A stretch of DNA of 64,000 nucleotides from Bradyrhizobium semiaridum. GTDB taxonomy: Bacteria; Pseudomonadota; Alphaproteobacteria; Rhizobiales; Xanthobacteraceae. A program made the position numbers and the translations under genes. The stretch is taken from assembly GCF_020329505.1 (NCBI RefSeq), contig NZ_JAGKJJ010000011.1, forward strand, positions 97,636 to 161,635, in the 5' to 3' direction. The notes beneath the pieces are model-generated. The model searched no databases and was not told the DNA's origin. It saw nothing but the letters and a program-made list of their open reading frames with translations. Below, piece after piece: positions 8,606-17,673 of this stretch (position 1 is the stretch's first letter; every line of letters begins with the position of its first letter).

Positions 8606-9916
8606 TCACTTCTCGCGGAAGGAGCGCATGAACTGGTCGCTGAGCGGCTTCATCAGGTAGGACATCATGGTGCGGTCGCCGGTCTGGACGAAGGCTTCCA
8701 CGGGCATGCCCGGGATGATCTTCACCTCGCTGCCGAGCCGCGCGACCTCTTCGGGCGGCATCGAGACGCGGATAGTGTAGTAGCTCTGCCCGGTGCGCTG
8801 GTCGGTGGTGACGTCGGCGGAAACGCGGGTGACGATGCCGTTCAGCTCCGGCGTGGTGCGCTGGTTGAATGCGGAGAGCCGCAGCACGGTCTTCTGCCCG
8901 ACCTGCAGCTTGTCGATGTCCGCCGGATTGACCTTGGCCTCGACCGAGAGATCGTCGGCCTTCGGCACGATCATCATGATGGCATCGCCGGCGGTGATGA
9001 CGCCGCCGACCGTGTGCACGGTCGATTGCAGCACCACGCCATCCTGCGGCGCGCGGATGTCGATGCGGCGGAGCTGGTCCTCGGCGGTGACCTTACGCTC
9101 GACGAACTCGCCGATCTTGTCGTTGGTCTCGCGCAGATCCTTCGACACCTCGGAGAGCATGTCCTTGTCGACCTGGATGATCTGCAACTCGGTCTCGGTG
9201 ATCTTGCCCTTGGCCTGCGCGCGCGAGGCGATGTACTGCGCGCGTTCGCCCGACAGCCGCGCGGCGTCGCGCTCCAGCGTGGTCAGGCGGGTGATCTGCA
9301 CCAGATGCTGCTCATAGAGCTGGCGAACGCCGACCAGCTCGGTTTTCACCAGCTCGATCTCCTTGTCCTTGGCCTTTTCCTGCGCCTGCAGTCCCGAGAT
9401 TTCCTCGTTGAGCTGGGTAACGCGCTCGCGCAGCTGCGCCTTCTGGCCGGTGCGGCCGTTGACGCGAACCTCGAACAGCTTGGCTTCGTTGGTCATGATG
9501 TCCCGGACATCGGGATCGTTGGCCTGATCGGTCAACTGCCTCGGAAACGCGATCGTGTCGCGGCCCTGCTGCTCGGCCTCAAGCCGGGCCTGGCGCGCAT
9601 AGAGGCCGTTCAGCGTCTTGACCACGATCGCCAGGCTCGCCTTCACGACGGTCTCGTCGAGCCGCACCACGATATCGCCCGCCTTGACCACGTCACCGTC
9701 GCGCACCCGGACCTCGCCGACCACGCCGCCGGTCGGATGCTGCACCTTCTTGACGTTGGAATCGACCACCACCGAGCCCGGCGCGATCAGCGCGCCCGAA
9801 ATCGGCACCGTAGCGGCCCAGCCGCCGACGCCGCCGCCGAGGACCAGGACCACGGCAAGACCGACAATCAGATGCTTTCGGATCGAGTAATGCGCATCGC
9901 GCGGCTGATCGGTCAT
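8606..9916 (-). CDS. HlyD-family type I secretion adaptor (membrane fusion protein)
   Basis: A 436-residue periplasmic adaptor with one N-terminal membrane anchor (HLIVGLAVVLVLGGGVGGWA), a biotinyl-lipoyl-like half (VVVDSNVKKVQHPTGGVVGEVRVRDGD), a long alpha-helical hairpin rich in Glu, Gln, Lys and Arg (about residues 100-270), and a C-terminal beta domain ending in the typical PGMPVEAFVQTGDRT motif. It belongs to the PrtE/HlyD class that bridges the ABC exporter to TolC. Its start overlaps the exporter gene stop by ATGA. No TolC gene is in the window. Confidence 0.9.
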   Translation of the reverse strand: MTDQPRDAHYSIRKHLIVGLAVVLVLGGGVGGWAATVPISGALIAPGSVVVDSNVKKVQHPTGGVVGEVRVRDGDVVKAGDIVVRLDETVVKASLAIVVKTLNGLYARQARLEAEQQGRDTIAFPRQLTDQANDPDVRDIMTNEAKLFEVRVNGRTGQKAQLRERVTQLNEEISGLQAQEKAKDKEIELVKTELVGVRQLYEQHLVQITRLTTLERDAARLSGERAQYIASRAQAKGKITETELQIIQVDKDMLSEVSKDLRETNDKIGEFVERKVTAEDQLRRIDIRAPQDGVVLQSTVHTVGGVITAGDAIMMIVPKADDLSVEAKVNPADIDKLQVGQKTVLRLSAFNQRTTPELNGIVTRVSADVTTDQRTGQSYYTIRVSMPPEEVARLGSEVKIIPGMPVEAFVQTGDRTMMSYLMKPLSDQFMRSFREK

Positions 9917-11664
9917 GACTTGGCTGCCCCGGCATCGGCGACGATCTTGATCGGTGTAGGCGTCGGCGGCGCAACCCGCTGCAGCACCTGCGCGAGCACG
10001 GTCTCCTTCGGCCCGAAAGTCTGCATGCGGCCGTCCTTCAGCACCAGCAGCTGATCGACACCCTCGATGCCGATCGGCCGGTGCGCGACCACGATGACGA
10101 TGGCGCCGCGCTCGCGGGCGCTGCGCACCGCGCGGGTCAGCGCCTCATCGCCCTCGCTGTCGAGGTTGGAGTTCGGCTCGTCCAGCACGATCAGGAACGG
10201 ATTGCCGTAGAGCGCGCGGGCCAGCGCGACGCGCTGTGCCTGGCCGGCGGAAAGCGCGGTGCCCTGCTCGCCGACCTGGGTGTCGTAGCCCTCGCGCATC
10301 TTGATGATCATCTCGTGCACCCCGGCTTCCTTGGCCGCGGCGATGATGGCGTCGGACTTTGCCTCGGGATCGAAGCGGGATATGTTCTGCGCGACGGTGC
10401 CGCCGAACAATTCGACGTCCTGCGGCAGGTAGCCGATATAGCGCCCGAGCACGTCCGACGACCACTGGTCGAGCGCCGCGCCGTCGAGCCGCACCTTGCC
10501 GCGAACCGGATTCCAGACACCGACCAGCGCCCGGATCAGCGACGACTTGCCGGATCCGCTCGGGCCAATCACGCCGACGCCGGTGCCGGCTTCGACCGCG
10601 AAGGTGACGTCCTGCACGATGATGCGCTGGTCGCCCGGCGCGACCATCGTCACGGCCTCGACCGACAGTTTCTTCTCCGGCGCCTGCAACAGCGTCTGCG
10701 CGGCGCGGGCCGGCATCTGCTGCAGCAGGCGGTTGAGGCGCGCCCAGCTCTGCCGTGCCGCAACGAACCCCTTCCAATGCGCGATCGCCAGATCAACCGG
10801 CGCCAGCGCCCGTGCGCTCAAGATCGAGCCGGCGATGATGATGCCGCCGGTCGCCTCCTGGTTGATCACGAGCCATGCGCCGACCGCCAGCACGGCGGAC
10901 TGCAGCATCATGCGCAGCACCTTGGCGACGGCGCCGAGGCCGCCGCTGACGTCGCTCGCGTGCTGGTTGCCGGCGAGATATTCCTCGTTGGCATCATTCC
11001 AGCGCTTGTTCATGCGCCCGGCCATGCCCATCGCCACCAGCACCTCGGCATTGCGGCGGCTGGAAGCGGCCAGATCGTTGCGCCGCGCCGCGAGCGTCAT
11101 CGCTTCCTTGGCCGGCGAGCGCGACATGTATTCGGTGATCAGCGTCAGCGTGATCAGAATGATGGCGCCGACCAGCGCGGTGACGCCGAGCAGCCAATGG
11201 AACGCGAAGCAGATCGCCATGTAGAACGGCAGCCAGGGCAGGTCGAAGAACGCGCCGGGGCCCATGCTGCCGAGGAACGAGCGCACATTGTCGAGGTCGC
11301 GCAGCGGCTGCAGGCCCTCGCTGCGGTTGCCGGCCATCAGCGGCAGGCGGACGATGGTGTCGAACACCCGCGCATTGAGCGCTTCGTCGAGCGAGGTTCC
11401 GATGCGGCCGAGGATTCGTCCGCGCAGCAGGTCGAGGAAGCCCTGCGCGATGTAGAGACCGGCGGCGATGACGACGAGGCCGACCAGGGTCGGGACGCTG
11501 CGACTCGGCAGCACCCGGTCATAGACCTGCAGCATGAACATCGAACCTGTCAGGTACAACAGGTTGATCATGCAACTCATGAGACCGACGCCAATGAAAG
11601 CACTGCGGCATGCACGCAACGCGTCACTCAGTTCGGAACGCCGGACAACGGGTGCGGCTGCCAT
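9913..11664 (-). CDS. Type I secretion ABC exporter (PrtD-like permease/ATPase)
   Basis: About 583 residues: an N-terminal membrane domain with six segments, then a nucleotide-binding domain with Walker A GPSGSGKSSLIRAL, signature LSAGQAQRVALARAL and Walker B FLIVLDEPNSNLD. PrtD-class exporters push proteins with C-terminal RTX-type signals across both membranes together with HlyD and TolC. I prefer the ATG at 11664 over an upstream TTG at 11679 that lacks a ribosome site. The most obvious possible cargo in the window is the RTX adhesin at 24.7-30.1 kb; that pairing is inference. Confidence 0.9.
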   Translation of the reverse strand: MAAAPVVRRSELSDALRACRSAFIGVGLMSCMINLLYLTGSMFMLQVYDRVLPSRSVPTLVGLVVIAAGLYIAQGFLDLLRGRILGRIGTSLDEALNARVFDTIVRLPLMAGNRSEGLQPLRDLDNVRSFLGSMGPGAFFDLPWLPFYMAICFAFHWLLGVTALVGAIILITLTLITEYMSRSPAKEAMTLAARRNDLAASSRRNAEVLVAMGMAGRMNKRWNDANEEYLAGNQHASDVSGGLGAVAKVLRMMLQSAVLAVGAWLVINQEATGGIIIAGSILSARALAPVDLAIAHWKGFVAARQSWARLNRLLQQMPARAAQTLLQAPEKKLSVEAVTMVAPGDQRIIVQDVTFAVEAGTGVGVIGPSGSGKSSLIRALVGVWNPVRGKVRLDGAALDQWSSDVLGRYIGYLPQDVELFGGTVAQNISRFDPEAKSDAIIAAAKEAGVHEMIIKMREGYDTQVGEQGTALSAGQAQRVALARALYGNPFLIVLDEPNSNLDSEGDEALTRAVRSARERGAIVIVVAHRPIGIEGVDQLLVLKDGRMQTFGPKETVLAQVLQRVAPPTPTPIKIVADAGAAKS

Positions 11665-11976
11665 TAAATTTCTCTGCAAAAGGGCTTACGTAATGCCCTG
11701 GTTGTAGCGGGGTTTGTGGCCATCGTCCATTTAAGTCGCGTTAACCCGGAGAAGGTTTGCGCTCTCTTTTCGTGATGGCACAGAGAGTTGACGGAATAAT
11801 AATGGCCAGTTTGCCGCCGAACCGGGCCGTGAAGCGGGCAATGTTCGGGAAGGCGGCGCGCGATGGACATTATTATCGCCGAACTCGCGCCGCAACCATC
11901 CGGGAAACCCCGGATTCGACGCAACATCTAGGCGCCTGGAACTCTAAAGCCGCGCGTCACGCAGGTTCCGGCCCCT
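11665..11976. promoter_or_regulatory. Upstream region of the type I secretion genes, with a 9-bp inverted repeat
   Basis: About 310 bases between the exporter start and the end of the peptide-importer ATPase gene, presumably holding the promoter for the secretion operon. It contains perfect arms ataataatg (11796-11804) and cattattat (11868-11876), 63 bases apart, which stand out against the GC-rich surroundings. Longer frames here on the plus strand overlap the ATPase gene antisense and are not convincing. Confidence 0.4.
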
Positions 11977-12954
11977 TCAGGGAACTACAACCACAGGTTG
12001 GGCAAGGATGCAGCGGGCAGTATGGCCCGGCGCGATCGGCACATTGGGCGGCAGCTCCTCACTGCAGCGGGGCTGGGCAAGGCCACAGCGCGGCGCAAAT
12101 GAACAGCTGGCCGGGGCGTGGGCGAGCGAAGGGGGCGTGCCCGGAATCGTCTCCAGCCGCTGGCCACGCTTGGCGCCATGAACGGTCGAGGCCAGCAGGC
12201 CCCTGGCATAGGGATGAACCGGCGTTCGCACGATGTCGCGCAGGGCCCCCTGCTCCACGATCTGCCCCGCATACATCACCGCGACCCGGTCGCAGATCTC
12301 GATGGCGACGCCGATGTCATGGGTCACGAAGATGACGGACATGCCGAACTCGCGCTGCAGCTCGCGTAGCAGCAGTAGGATCTGGATCTGCACCGTGGCG
12401 TCGAGCGCGGTGGTCGGCTCGTCCGCCAGCAGGATCTTGGGCTTGCAGGCCAGCGCCAGCGCGATCATGGCGCGCTGGCGCATGCCGCCGGACATCTCGT
12501 GCGGATAGGAATCGAGCCGACGTTTGGCAGACGGGATTCGAACCACCTCGAGCATCTCGAGCGCGCGGGCGGTGGCCTCGCGCTCGCTCTTGCCCTCGTG
12601 GCGCATCACGGTTTCCGCGATCTGCCGGCCGATGGTGTAGACCGGGTCGAGCGCCAGCGCCGGCTCCTGGAAGATCATCGAGACGGTCTGGCCGCGAAAC
12701 GCGGACAGCGCCTCATCATCCATTGCCAACACCTCCTGGCCCAGCACCTTGACGCTGCCGGAGATCTGCGTCCGCTTCTTCGGCAGCAGCCGCATCAGGG
12801 CCCGCAGCGTCACGCTCTTGCCGGAACCGGACTCGCCGAGCAGCCCCAACACCTCGCCCTCGCCGAGCGACAGGCTGAGATCGTTCACGGCATGGACCGT
12901 GCGATCGCCGGTGAAGCGGATGTTGAGGTTGTTGATCTCGACGAGGTTGGTCAT
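11977..12954 (-). CDS. Dipeptide/oligopeptide-type ABC importer ATPase (DppD/OppD-like)
   Basis: A 325-residue nucleotide-binding subunit with Walker [18 protein letters not shown], signature [16 protein letters not shown], Walker [13 protein letters not shown] and the oligopeptide-transporter C-terminal extension with four cysteines ([14 protein letters not shown]), which in family members can bind an Fe-S cluster. It is the last gene of a seven-gene operon and overlaps the amidase by four bases. It should pair with the ATPase at 14554-15627 to power the two permeases. Confidence 0.88.
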   Translation of the reverse strand: MTNLVEINNLNIRFTGDRTVHAVNDLSLSLGEGEVLGLLGESGSGKSVTLRALMRLLPKKRTQISGSVKVLGQEVLAMDDEALSAFRGQTVSMIFQEPALALDPVYTIGRQIAETVMRHEGKSEREATARALEMLEVVRIPSAKRRLDSYPHEMSGGMRQRAMIALALACKPKILLADEPTTALDATVQIQILLLLRELQREFGMSVIFVTHDIGVAIEICDRVAVMYAGQIVEQGALRDIVRTPVHPYARGLLASTVHGAKRGQRLETIPGTPPSLAHAPASCSFAPRCGLAQPRCSEELPPNVPIAPGHTARCILAQPVVVVP

Positions 12955-14363
12955 GCGAGCTTTGGCAACCTGGCGTGGAAGTCGGTCGCGCGCTGGAAGG
13001 CGGCACCGATCCGCAGCAGCACGGCCTCCTCAAAGGAGCGGCCGATCAGCTGCATGCCGACCGGCAGGCCCGCCTTGGTGAAGCCCGATGGGATCGAGAG
13101 CGACGGCAGGCCGAGGTAGTTCACTGGCCGAGTAAACCGGGTCAGCCGCTGGATCACCGCCTCAGCGCCCGGACCATTGCCGACATCGCTCTCGGCGATG
13201 GTCGGCGCCGGGACCGGAGCCGACGGGGCAATCACGGCATCGACACCGCCCACCGCCGCGTTGTGCGCGGCGAGCGCCGGGCCGCGCCAGCGCATCGCCT
13301 CGAGATAGGTGACCGCCGGGATGGCGAGCCCGTTCTGCAGCCGCATCAGCACCTGCGCGCCGTAATCCTGCGGACGCTCGATCATCCAGCGCTTGTGGAA
13401 GGCGGCGGCTTCGACCGCGAGCACCAGTTGCGACGCGGAGCTGAGCTGGCGCTGATCCGGCAGCTCGACCTTGACAATCTCGGCGCCCTCCTTCTTCAAC
13501 GTCGCAACGGTCTCGTCGAGGCAGCGCGCGACCTCGGGATCGAGATCGTCGACGTAGAACGCGGTTGGCACGCCGATCTTGAGACCGTTCAGCGATTCCC
13601 TAGTCGCGGCCATGTAGTCCGGCACCGGCAGCGTGGAGGCTGTCGGGTCTTCCGGATCCGCACCGGCCATCAGACCGAGCAGCAGCGCGCAATCCTCGGC
13701 GGTCTGCGCCAGCGGGCCGACGGTGTCGAGCGATTGCGACAGCGGCATCGCGCCGGCGCGGCTGACGCGGCCGACCGTCGTCTTCAGCCCGGTGACGCCG
13801 CAGAAATGCGCGGGCATCCGCACCGACCCGCCAGTGTCTGAGCCGAGCGCCGCAAAGGTCAGGCGTGCAGCGACCGCCGAGCCCGAGCCTGATGACGAGC
13901 CGCCGGTGATGTGATCGGTGTTCCAGGGATTGCGCACCGCGCCGTAGTGCACGTTGTGGCCGGTCGGCCCATAGGCGAACTCGACCATCTGCAGCGAACC
14001 GAGCCGGACCTGTCCGGCATCCTTGAGCCGCTGCAGCGCAGTTGACGTGGTCTTCGGCACGAAGTCGCGGCGGATCAGCGAGCCGCAGGTCACGACCTTG
14101 CCGGCGTCGTAATACATGTCCTTGTGCGCCATCGGCACACCGTGGAGCACGCCACGGCTGTTTCCCTTGGCGAATTCGGCATCGGCCTCGCTGGCGGCGG
14201 CGAGCGCCTGTTCGGACTCGATTGCCATATAGGCGTTGAGCCGCGGCTGCCACTGCGCAACGCGATGCAGCACGGCACGCGTCACCTCATGCGAGGAGAC
14301 TTTCTTCTCGGCAATCGCCTTTGCGACCGCGGTCAGCGTCATCAAAGCAGGTTCGGTGCTCAT
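12951..14363 (-). CDS. Amidase-signature family hydrolase (AtzE/GatA-like)
   Basis: A 470-residue amidase-signature enzyme. The Ser-cisSer-Lys triad is visible as Lys81 (MAHKDMYY), Ser156 (TGGSSSGSGSA) and Ser180 (GSDTGGSVRMPA). The family hydrolyses C-N bonds in amides, ureides and related compounds. It overlaps a 65-residue AtzG-like gene on one side and an ABC importer ATPase on the other, which suggests it works on what the importer brings in. AtzE (carboxybiuret amidase) is the best precedent because AtzE is paired with AtzG, but the substrate here is unknown. Confidence 0.85.
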   Translation of the reverse strand: MSTEPALMTLTAVAKAIAEKKVSSHEVTRAVLHRVAQWQPRLNAYMAIESEQALAAASEADAEFAKGNSRGVLHGVPMAHKDMYYDAGKVVTCGSLIRRDFVPKTTSTALQRLKDAGQVRLGSLQMVEFAYGPTGHNVHYGAVRNPWNTDHITGGSSSGSGSAVAARLTFAALGSDTGGSVRMPAHFCGVTGLKTTVGRVSRAGAMPLSQSLDTVGPLAQTAEDCALLLGLMAGADPEDPTASTLPVPDYMAATRESLNGLKIGVPTAFYVDDLDPEVARCLDETVATLKKEGAEIVKVELPDQRQLSSASQLVLAVEAAAFHKRWMIERPQDYGAQVLMRLQNGLAIPAVTYLEAMRWRGPALAAHNAAVGGVDAVIAPSAPVPAPTIAESDVGNGPGAEAVIQRLTRFTRPVNYLGLPSLSIPSGFTKAGLPVGMQLIGRSFEEAVLLRIGAAFQRATDFHARLPKLA

Positions 14364-14557
14364 TTCGACACCTTTGCGATCTGCGCCAGCACAAAGCTCG
14401 CGGGTTCGAGGTCGAACGGCAGCGTACCGGAGATCGGCGCGAACCCGTCGAATGCCGGCCCGATCGAATTGGCGATGCGGTTGGCGACCTCGTCATCGGC
14501 GGGCACGTCGGCGACGTGCGCGATCACCTTGACGTCCTTGGGCGTGGGTCTGGTCAT
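14360..14557 (-). CDS. AtzG-like (DUF4089) small protein
   Basis: A 65-residue protein starting MTRPTPKDVKVIAHVADVPA. It fits the DUF4089/AtzG-like family, helical relatives of the GatC subunit that wrap and stabilise AtzE-type amidases. Its stop overlaps the amidase start and its own start overlaps the upstream ATPase stop, both by ATGA. This is the order and spacing expected for a co-translated partner. The start at 14557 is taken from the overlap; longer frames upstream are antisense or out-of-frame readings of the ATPase gene. Confidence 0.75.
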   Translation of the reverse strand: MTRPTPKDVKVIAHVADVPADDEVANRIANSIGPAFDGFAPISGTLPFDLEPASFVLAQIAKVSK

Positions 14558-15627
14558 GCCGCGTTTTCTCCTTTTGCTTCTGCCGGCGCGCGGCTGTGCC
14601 CCGAGCCTGGAATGGCCATGTAGCACGCCGCCTGATGGCCCATAGTATCGAGATCGCCGAGCTTTGGCGTGTCGTTTGCGCAGAGCGGCTCCGCGAACGG
14701 ACAACGGGTGTGAAACCGGCAGCCGGAGGGCGGATCGATCGGATTGGGCGGATCGCCCGAGATCGGCGGCACCTCGGTGCGGCTGTCAGGATCGGATGAC
14801 GGCATCGCCGCCAGCAGCGCGCGGGTATAGGGATGCGCCGGCGCGTCCCAGACCGCATCGACCGGCCCGAGCTCGACGACCTCGCCGAGATACATCACCA
14901 GCACGCGGTCGGAGATGTAGCGGACGACGTTGAGATCGTGGCTGATGAAGAGATAGGTCAGTCCGAACTCGCGCTTGAGATCGGCGAGCAAATTGAGCAC
15001 CTGCGCCTCGACCGATTTGTCGAGCGCGGAGACCGCTTCGTCGAGGATCACCAGCCGCGGCGACAGCGCCAGCGCGCGGGCGATGTTGACGCGCTGGCGC
15101 TGGCCGCCGGAAATCTCGTGGGGATAGCGATTGGCGAAGGTTTCCGGCCGGAGGCCCACCTTGCCGAGCAGCTCGCGCGCCAGCGAGCGCGCGGCAGCGT
15201 CGGCCATGCCATGGACCTTGGGCCCGAACGCGATGGATTCTTCGATGGTCAGGCGGGGATTGAGCGAGGCATAGCTGTCCTGGAACACCATCTGCATGCC
15301 GCGCCTGAGCTCGCGCAGCGAGAGCGACGGGCCGACCTGCATGCCGTCATAGATGATGTCGCCGGCATCGCGCGCCATCAGATGCATCAACAGCCGCGCG
15401 GTGGTCGATTTGCCGCAGCCGGATTCGCCGACGATGCCGACGGTCTCACCCTTCATCACCGCGAACGAGACGTCATCGACGGCACGCACCGTCTTGCGCG
15501 GACTGAACAGCCCGCCGCGGACCGGGAAATGTTTCGTGAGTCCCCTGACCTGCAACAGCGGCTGCGCCGCTCCGCCGATGTCGGCGACCGGCTCCAGCAT
15601 GTCGGCTGCGAGATTGGCGTCGCTCAT
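14554..15627 (-). CDS. Oligopeptide-type ABC importer ATPase (DppF/OppF-like)
   Basis: A 357-residue ATPase with Walker A GIVGESGCGKSTTARLL, signature ISGGQRQRVNIARAL, Walker B LVILDEAVSALD (Asp-Glu-Ala rather than the common Asp-Glu-Pro) and the C-terminal oligopeptide extension CRFHTRCPFAEPLC. The start is the ATG at 15627; an open frame continuing to 16947 is an artefact of reading through the permease gene in another frame. It lies two bases after the DppC-like gene. Confidence 0.88.
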   Translation of the reverse strand: MSDANLAADMLEPVADIGGAAQPLLQVRGLTKHFPVRGGLFSPRKTVRAVDDVSFAVMKGETVGIVGESGCGKSTTARLLMHLMARDAGDIIYDGMQVGPSLSLRELRRGMQMVFQDSYASLNPRLTIEESIAFGPKVHGMADAAARSLARELLGKVGLRPETFANRYPHEISGGQRQRVNIARALALSPRLVILDEAVSALDKSVEAQVLNLLADLKREFGLTYLFISHDLNVVRYISDRVLVMYLGEVVELGPVDAVWDAPAHPYTRALLAAMPSSDPDSRTEVPPISGDPPNPIDPPSGCRFHTRCPFAEPLCANDTPKLGDLDTMGHQAACYMAIPGSGHSRAPAEAKGENAA

Positions 15628-15629
15628 AA

Positions 15630-16517
15630 CTAGTTCCTGATGTCCATGGCGCTGCGCATGCCGTCGCTCAAGAGGTTGAAGCAAATTGAGACCGCAAAGA
15701 TCATCGCGCCCGGCAGCGCGGCTACCCACGGGTTGACGTAGATCGCGGTGCGCAGCGTGTTCAGCATCAAGCCCCATTCCGGCTCCGGCGGCTTGGTGCC
15801 GAGGCCAAGAAAGGACAGACCGGCGGCCAGGATCATGGAGACCGAGATCAGACCGGTGGCGTAGACGAAGATCGGGCCGAGCACATTGCCGAGCATGTGT
15901 ACGCGCATGATGGTGAAGGGACCGGCGCCGGAGGCGCGCGCCGCCTCGACGAAATCCATGTTGCGCACGCCCGTCGTCACGCTCTCGGCGACGCGGGTGA
16001 TCTGCGGCACGAACACAATGGTCAGCGACACGATCGAGTTGACGATGCCGGCGCCCAGCGCGCCGGAGATCGCGATCGCCAGCAGCACCGAGGGGAAGGC
16101 GTAGAACACGTCGACCGTGCGCATGATCGCGGTGTTGAGCTTGCCGCCGACATAGCCGGCGACAAGGCCGAGCGAGGTGCCGATCACGAAGGCGAGGATG
16201 ACGGGCAGGATGCCAACGATCAGCGACAGCCGGCCGCCATAAATCAGCCGCGCCAGCATGTCGCGGCCAAGCTCGTCGGTGCCGAGCGGATAGCCCGGCG
16301 CGCCGATATGGCGGAGGCGGCGGATCATCGAGCCCTGATAGGGATCGGCAAGGTGCAGCCACGGCGCCAGCAGCGCCGAGGCGAAGATCAGCACCAGGAT
16401 GAAGGCACAAGCCATGCTGACCTTGTCGCGCGTGATGCGGCGCGCGACGGTGGACCAGTAGCCGCGCGCTTTCGTCGTCGGTGCGGCCTGCAAGGCAGCG
16501 TCTGTCATGATACTCAT
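15630..16517 (-). CDS. Peptide-type ABC importer permease (DppC-like)
   Basis: A 295-residue inner-membrane permease with about six segments and an extended cytoplasmic N-terminus. The ATPase-coupling EAA loop reads EAARASGAGPFTIMRVHMLG. TDELGRDMLARLIYGGRLSL is the hallmark region of DppC/OppC proteins. It is four bases downstream of the DppB-like gene, and the pair should form the channel of the importer. Confidence 0.9.
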   Translation of the reverse strand: MSIMTDAALQAAPTTKARGYWSTVARRITRDKVSMACAFILVLIFASALLAPWLHLADPYQGSMIRRLRHIGAPGYPLGTDELGRDMLARLIYGGRLSLIVGILPVILAFVIGTSLGLVAGYVGGKLNTAIMRTVDVFYAFPSVLLAIAISGALGAGIVNSIVSLTIVFVPQITRVAESVTTGVRNMDFVEAARASGAGPFTIMRVHMLGNVLGPIFVYATGLISVSMILAAGLSFLGLGTKPPEPEWGLMLNTLRTAIYVNPWVAALPGAMIFAVSICFNLLSDGMRSAMDIRN

Positions 16518-16520
16518 TGG

Positions 16521-17474
16521 TCAGCTCCGCTTGATGCGCGGATCGATCGCGGCCTGCGCGATATCGACCAGGAGGTTGAGCAGCACGAAGAACAGCGCCA
16601 GAACCAGGATCGTACCCTGCAGCAGCGGCAGATCGCGCTGGAAGATCGCCGAATTGAGCAGCAGGCCCGAGCCGGGCCACGAGAACACCGTCTCGATCAG
16701 GATCGAGCCGCCGAGCATGTATCCCAACTGCAGTCCCATCACCGCGAGCGCGGTCGGCGCGGCATTCTTGACGACGTGGCGGAACACCTCGGTCTCGCGC
16801 AGGCCCTTCGCGCGCAGCGCCTCGACAAAATCCTGGCTCAGGATATCGCCGGTCAACGCACGGACGGTGCGGGTGACGATGCCCATCGGGATCACCGACG
16901 TGGTGATCGCCGGCAGCACCAGATAGCGCAGATGCTCCCAGTCCCACGCCCAGGCGCCGGAGCCGCCGGGCCCGGCGCCGACCGCGGGCAGCCAGTTGAG
17001 CTGCACCGAGAAGATGATGACCAGCACCATGCCGAGCCAGTAATGCGGCAGCGAGACGCCGGCGATGGCAACCGATGTCGCGACCTTATCGACCCAGGTG
17101 TCACGGAAATAGCCGGCGATCAGGCCGAACAGCAGGCCGAGCGTGAAGCCGATCATTGCCGCCGCAACGGCCAGCATCACGGTGTTGCCGACCGCGCGCA
17201 TCACCTCGGAGAGCACCGGACGCCCGGTCGCAATCGAACTGCCGAGGTCGCCGTGCAGCGCGCGCCACAGCCACAGTCCGAACTGCACCGGCAGCGGGCG
17301 ATCGAAGCCGTAGGCCGTGCGCAGCTGCGCGGCAAGTTCCTGCGAGGCGTCGGCCGGCAGCACCGCGACCAAGGGATCGCCGGGCGTGATGTGCACCAGG
17401 AGGAAGCACACCAGCGCCACGCTGAGCACGATCGGAATGACGTAGACGATCCGTCTGGCAGTGTAGGCGAACAC
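16521..17474 (-). CDS. Peptide-type ABC importer permease (DppB-like)
   Basis: A 317-residue permease starting MFAYTARRIVYVIPIVLSVALVCF, the standard DppB beginning, with HITPGDP after the first segment and the coupling loop EALRAKGLRETEVFRHVVKN. It follows the binding-protein gene after about 200 bases containing a palindromic repeat, a common place for a stem-loop that lowers permease expression relative to the binding protein. Confidence 0.9.
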   Translation of the reverse strand: MFAYTARRIVYVIPIVLSVALVCFLLVHITPGDPLVAVLPADASQELAAQLRTAYGFDRPLPVQFGLWLWRALHGDLGSSIATGRPVLSEVMRAVGNTVMLAVAAAMIGFTLGLLFGLIAGYFRDTWVDKVATSVAIAGVSLPHYWLGMVLVIIFSVQLNWLPAVGAGPGGSGAWAWDWEHLRYLVLPAITTSVIPMGIVTRTVRALTGDILSQDFVEALRAKGLRETEVFRHVVKNAAPTALAVMGLQLGYMLGGSILIETVFSWPGSGLLLNSAIFQRDLPLLQGTILVLALFFVLLNLLVDIAQAAIDPRIKRS

Positions 17475-17489
17475 GTTGCACTCTTTCTT

Positions 17490-17650
17490 CCTTCTCCCCT
17501 TGTGGGAGAAGGTGGCGCGCTTTAGCGCGCCGGATGAGGGTATCTATCCGCGGATGCAATTCACATCGTCGGTGCGAGGGGCATCCGCGGAGACAACCCC
17601 TCACTCGGCTTCGCTTCGCGAAGCCACCCTCTCCCACAAGGGGAGAGGGT
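17490..17650. repeat. Palindromic repeat between binding-protein and permease genes
   Basis: The arm at 17490-17516 (cttctccccttgtgggagaa then ggtggc) is matched by an inverted copy at 17622-17649. Each arm is itself a hairpin (ttctccc/gggagaa). The middle holds gcgcgctttagcgcgc, another hairpin. It lies inside the predicted importer operon, so it may attenuate or stabilise the upstream transcript. Repeats of this type are widespread in rhizobiales by memory. Confidence 0.75.
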
Positions 17651-17673
17651 GCACCGGTCACCTGGCTAGCTTC

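Noticed and set aside
8540..10054. 504-codon plus-strand frame over the HlyD gene
   Set aside because: Antisense shadow of the adaptor gene, Asp/Leu/His-rich with no family features.
14554..16947. A 797-codon minus-strand frame spanning ATPase and permease genes
   Set aside because: Only the part from 15627 is a real ATPase; the rest reads the permease gene out of frame and is Arg/Pro-rich nonsense.
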